DNA of 7,476 bases, taken from contig JAGDDO010000492.1 of NCBI GenBank assembly GCA_017848205.1, positions 1 to 7,476 of the forward strand, read 5' to 3'. Source of the DNA: Oscillospiraceae bacterium (lineage in GTDB: Bacteria; Bacillota_A; Clostridia; Oscillospirales; Ruminococcaceae). A program made the translations under genes and the position numbers. Numbering within the stretch: the first letter of the stretch is position 1; each line of letters opens with the position of its first letter. The notes beneath the pieces were generated by a model. The model made no database searches and was not told the origin of the DNA. It worked only from the letters and a program-made list of their open reading frames with translations. Shown piece after piece: positions 5,633 through 7,476 of the stretch.

Positions 5633-6917
5633 AAACTTTAGGTAAAAGCTTTTCTTTTCTCATGTAAGGAACAAGAGCCTTAGGGATATTTACTGAACCG
5701 TCTGCATTGAGGTTGTTTTCAAGGAATGCGATGAGCATTCTCGGAGGAGCAACAACTGTGTTGTTAAGAGTATGAGGGAAATACTTGTTTCCGTTCTCAT
5801 CCTTAACTCTGATGCTGAGTCTTCTTGCCTGTGCATCGCCGAGATTTGAGCAGCTTCCTACTTCGAAGTACTTCTTCTGTCTTGGTGACCATGCTTCAAC
5901 GTCGATTGACTTAACCTTAAGATCAGCGAGGTCGCCTGAGCAGCATTCAAGTGTTCTTACCGGAATATCAAGTGTGCGGAAGAATTCAACTGTGTAGCTG
6001 TAGAGCTTGCGGAACCATTCCATTGATTCTTCAGGCTTGCAGACTACAACCATTTCCTGCTTTTCAAACTGGTGTATACGGTAAACACCGCGTTCCTCGA
6101 TACCCTTTGAACCAACTTCCTTACGGAAACATGGTGAATAGCTTGTAAGTGTCTGAGGAAGATCACTTTCAGGTACTATAGTATCAATGAACTTACCGAT
6201 CATTGAGTGTTCTGAAGTACCGATAAGGTAAAGATCTTCGCCTTCTATCTTGTACATCATGTCAGCCATGTCGTCAAAGCTCATAACGCCTGTAACTACT
6301 GAGCTTCTGATCATGAACGGAGGAATGTAGTATGTAAATCCCTTGTCGATCATGAAGTCTCTTGCATATGAAAGGATACATGACTGGAGCTGTGCAACGT
6401 CGCCGCAGAGATAGTAGAAACCGTTGCCGCTTGTTCTTCTTGAACTGTCGATGTCGATACCCTTGAGTTTTTCCATAATATCAACGTGGTAAGGAACTTC
6501 GAAGTCAGGAACGGCAGGTTCACCGAACTTTTCAACTTCTACGTTTTCAGAATCGTCCTTTCCTATCGGAACTGAAGGATCGATGATGTTCGGAATAGTC
6601 ATCATCTTTGTGCGGAGTTCTTCCTCAACGTTTCTTTCCTCAGCGTTGAGTTCTTCAAGTCTCGCAGCCTGAGCATTTACCTGAGCCTTTACTTCTTCAG
6701 CTTCATCCTTTTTGCCCTGAGCCATGAGACCGCCGATCTGCTTTGAAAGCTTGTTTCTGTTTGCACGGAGTGCTTCAACTTCCTGCTTGATGTCGCGGTT
6801 CTTCCTGTCGAGTGCGATTACTTCATCAACAAGAGGAAGCTTTTCATCCTGGAACTTGTTTTTAATGTTCTGCTTTACGATGTCAGGGTTTTCTCTGACA
6901 AATTTAATGTCTAACAT
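5631..6917 (-). CDS. serS: Seryl-tRNA synthetase
   Basis: Class II aminoacyl-tRNA synthetase charging tRNA-Ser (and tRNA-Sec where present) in the cytoplasm as a dimer. 428 residues, normal length. The N-terminal tRNA-binding domain forms a long antiparallel coiled coil (about 28-105, rich in E, K, A, R). The catalytic core has motif 1 around YYIPPFMIRSSVVTGVM (196-212) and the serine-binding TSE (234-236). Motif 2 is FRKEVGS...RIHQFEKQEM (264-289). Motif 3, TLNNTVVAPPRMLIAFLENN (383-402), carries the invariant Arg393. Motif 3 reads NNTVVAPPRML where the common bacterial form is close to NGSGLAVGRTL; I recall this variant from other Clostridia, and the essential residues are kept. The start ATG follows a weak AGAGAG-type site (6928-6936) that overlaps the parB stop. 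Only 16 nt separate the two genes, so co-transcription with parB is likely. Confidence 0.97.
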   Translation of the reverse strand: MLDIKFVRENPDIVKQNIKNKFQDEKLPLVDEVIALDRKNRDIKQEVEALRANRNKLSKQIGGLMAQGKKDEAEEVKAQVNAQAARLEELNAEERNVEEELRTKMMTIPNIIDPSVPIGKDDSENVEVEKFGEPAVPDFEVPYHVDIMEKLKGIDIDSSRRTSGNGFYYLCGDVAQLQSCILSYARDFMIDKGFTYYIPPFMIRSSVVTGVMSFDDMADMMYKIEGEDLYLIGTSEHSMIGKFIDTIVPESDLPQTLTSYSPCFRKEVGSKGIEERGVYRIHQFEKQEMVVVCKPEESMEWFRKLYSYTVEFFRTLDIPVRTLECCSGDLADLKVKSIDVEAWSPRQKKYFEVGSCSNLGDAQARRLSIRVKDENGNKYFPHTLNNTVVAPPRMLIAFLENNLNADGSVNIPKALVPYMRKEKLLPKV

Positions 6918-6933
6918 GATATATTACTCTCTT

Positions 6934-7476
6934 TCATTTATTTGTATTTATAGTGTCAGCAAGTCTGTCTGCGATCTCACGCAGATCATCCTTGTTGTAA
7001 AATTCAAGAACAAGTGTGCCTTTGTCATTGCTTTTATTCTTTATCAGAACTTTTCGGCCGAGACGTTCCTTAAGGCTCAGTTCCATCTCGCGGAAATAGG
7101 TGTCCGTTTTTTTAGGAGGAGTCTTTTCCTTCTTTTCCGACTTAAGGGACTTTACAGCATTTTCAAGTGCTCTTACCGTGAGAACACCGTCAGCGACCTG
7201 TGCAGCGAGTTCCTTTATTGTTTTCTCGTCATCGAGTGCGAGAAGAACTTTTGCATGACCGGTGGATACCTGACCGTTTCTGATCATTTCAAGAACTTCA
7301 TCAGGAAGACCGAGTATGCGTATCGCATTGGTAACTGCCGAACGGGATCGTCCGGTCATTTCGGCTATGCTCTCCTGAGTCATGTCATATTTTTCGGAAA
7401 GCTCCCTGTATCCCAGCGCTTCTTCGACCGGATTCAGGTTTTCACGCTGGAGGTTTTCAATGAGTGCTATCTGCAT
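6934..7476 (-). CDS. parB: Chromosome-partitioning protein ParB/Spo0J, partial (N-terminus beyond the right edge)
   Basis: Centromere-binding CTPase clamp that loads at parS sites and works with ParA/Soj and SMC in origin segregation. The visible 180 residues begin at IALIENLQRENLNPVEEA, the end of the N-terminal CTPase domain; the first Met in the window is an internal residue, so roughly the first 100 residues (with the GERR motif) are outside. The central helix-turn-helix domain follows: MTQESIAEMTGRSRSAVTNA (32-51) and the GLPDEV...GQVSTGHAKVLLAL region (56-81). A Lys/Pro-rich linker (112-124) leads to the C-terminal dimerisation domain (about 127-180). The stop TGA at 6934-6936 is 16 nt before serS and shares sequence with the serS ribosome binding site. 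I found no complete parS sequence in the window. Confidence 0.95.
   Translation of the reverse strand: MQIALIENLQRENLNPVEEALGYRELSEKYDMTQESIAEMTGRSRSAVTNAIRILGLPDEVLEMIRNGQVSTGHAKVLLALDDEKTIKELAAQVADGVLTVRALENAVKSLKSEKKEKTPPKKTDTYFREMELSLKERLGRKVLIKNKSNDKGTLVLEFYNKDDLREIADRLADTINTNK

Overview
The window looks like chromosome from a cellulosome-type gut or rumen Firmicute, most likely a Ruminococcus or close relative (Oscillospiraceae). The evidence is a type I dockerin module, a Clostridia-style seryl-tRNA synthetase, strong purine-rich ribosome binding sites, consensus sigma-A promoters and moderate GC. The parB-serS pair at the right edge is an arrangement often found near the replication origin in Clostridia. 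Species assignment is inference.

Layout, left to right. (1) 1-1815: a divergently transcribed two-component system. A sensor histidine kinase (minus strand, cut by the left edge just after its H-box) and an OmpR-family response regulator (plus strand) share a 94-bp intergenic region. That region carries a near-perfect kinase promoter and a perfect inverted repeat. The regulator ends in a strong terminator. (2) 1816-1926: first copy of a ~110-bp three-hairpin repeat. (3) 1956-3565, minus strand: an ECF-type sigma factor translationally coupled to a single-pass membrane protein. The latter has a short cytoplasmic N-terminus, a ~225-residue Thr/Glu/Pro-rich outer linker and a C-terminal dockerin. 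I read this as a sigma/anti-sigma pair whose outer domain can dock to a cohesin. (4) 3566-3894: intergenic, with a decayed second copy of the repeat and the guaB terminator. (5) 3895-5373: guaB (IMP dehydrogenase), minus strand, with its own consensus promoter and a spaced inverted repeat upstream. (6) 5523-5632: third copy of the repeat, starting inside the serS stop codon. (7) 5631-7476: serS and the 3' part of parB, minus strand, probably co-transcribed.

Two things stand out. The first is the sigma factor with a dockerin-tipped membrane partner. It resembles the RsgI-type carbohydrate-sensing anti-sigma factors of cellulolytic clostridia, but the outer domain is a cohesin-binding module rather than a sugar-binding one, so it could report cellulosome or scaffoldin status. 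The second is the family of modular triple-hairpin repeats. All three copies lie downstream of a gene, in the same orientation as that gene. The base changes in the oldest-looking copy preserve pairing as G-U in the RNA of that orientation. guaB, serS and parB are ordinary housekeeping genes.
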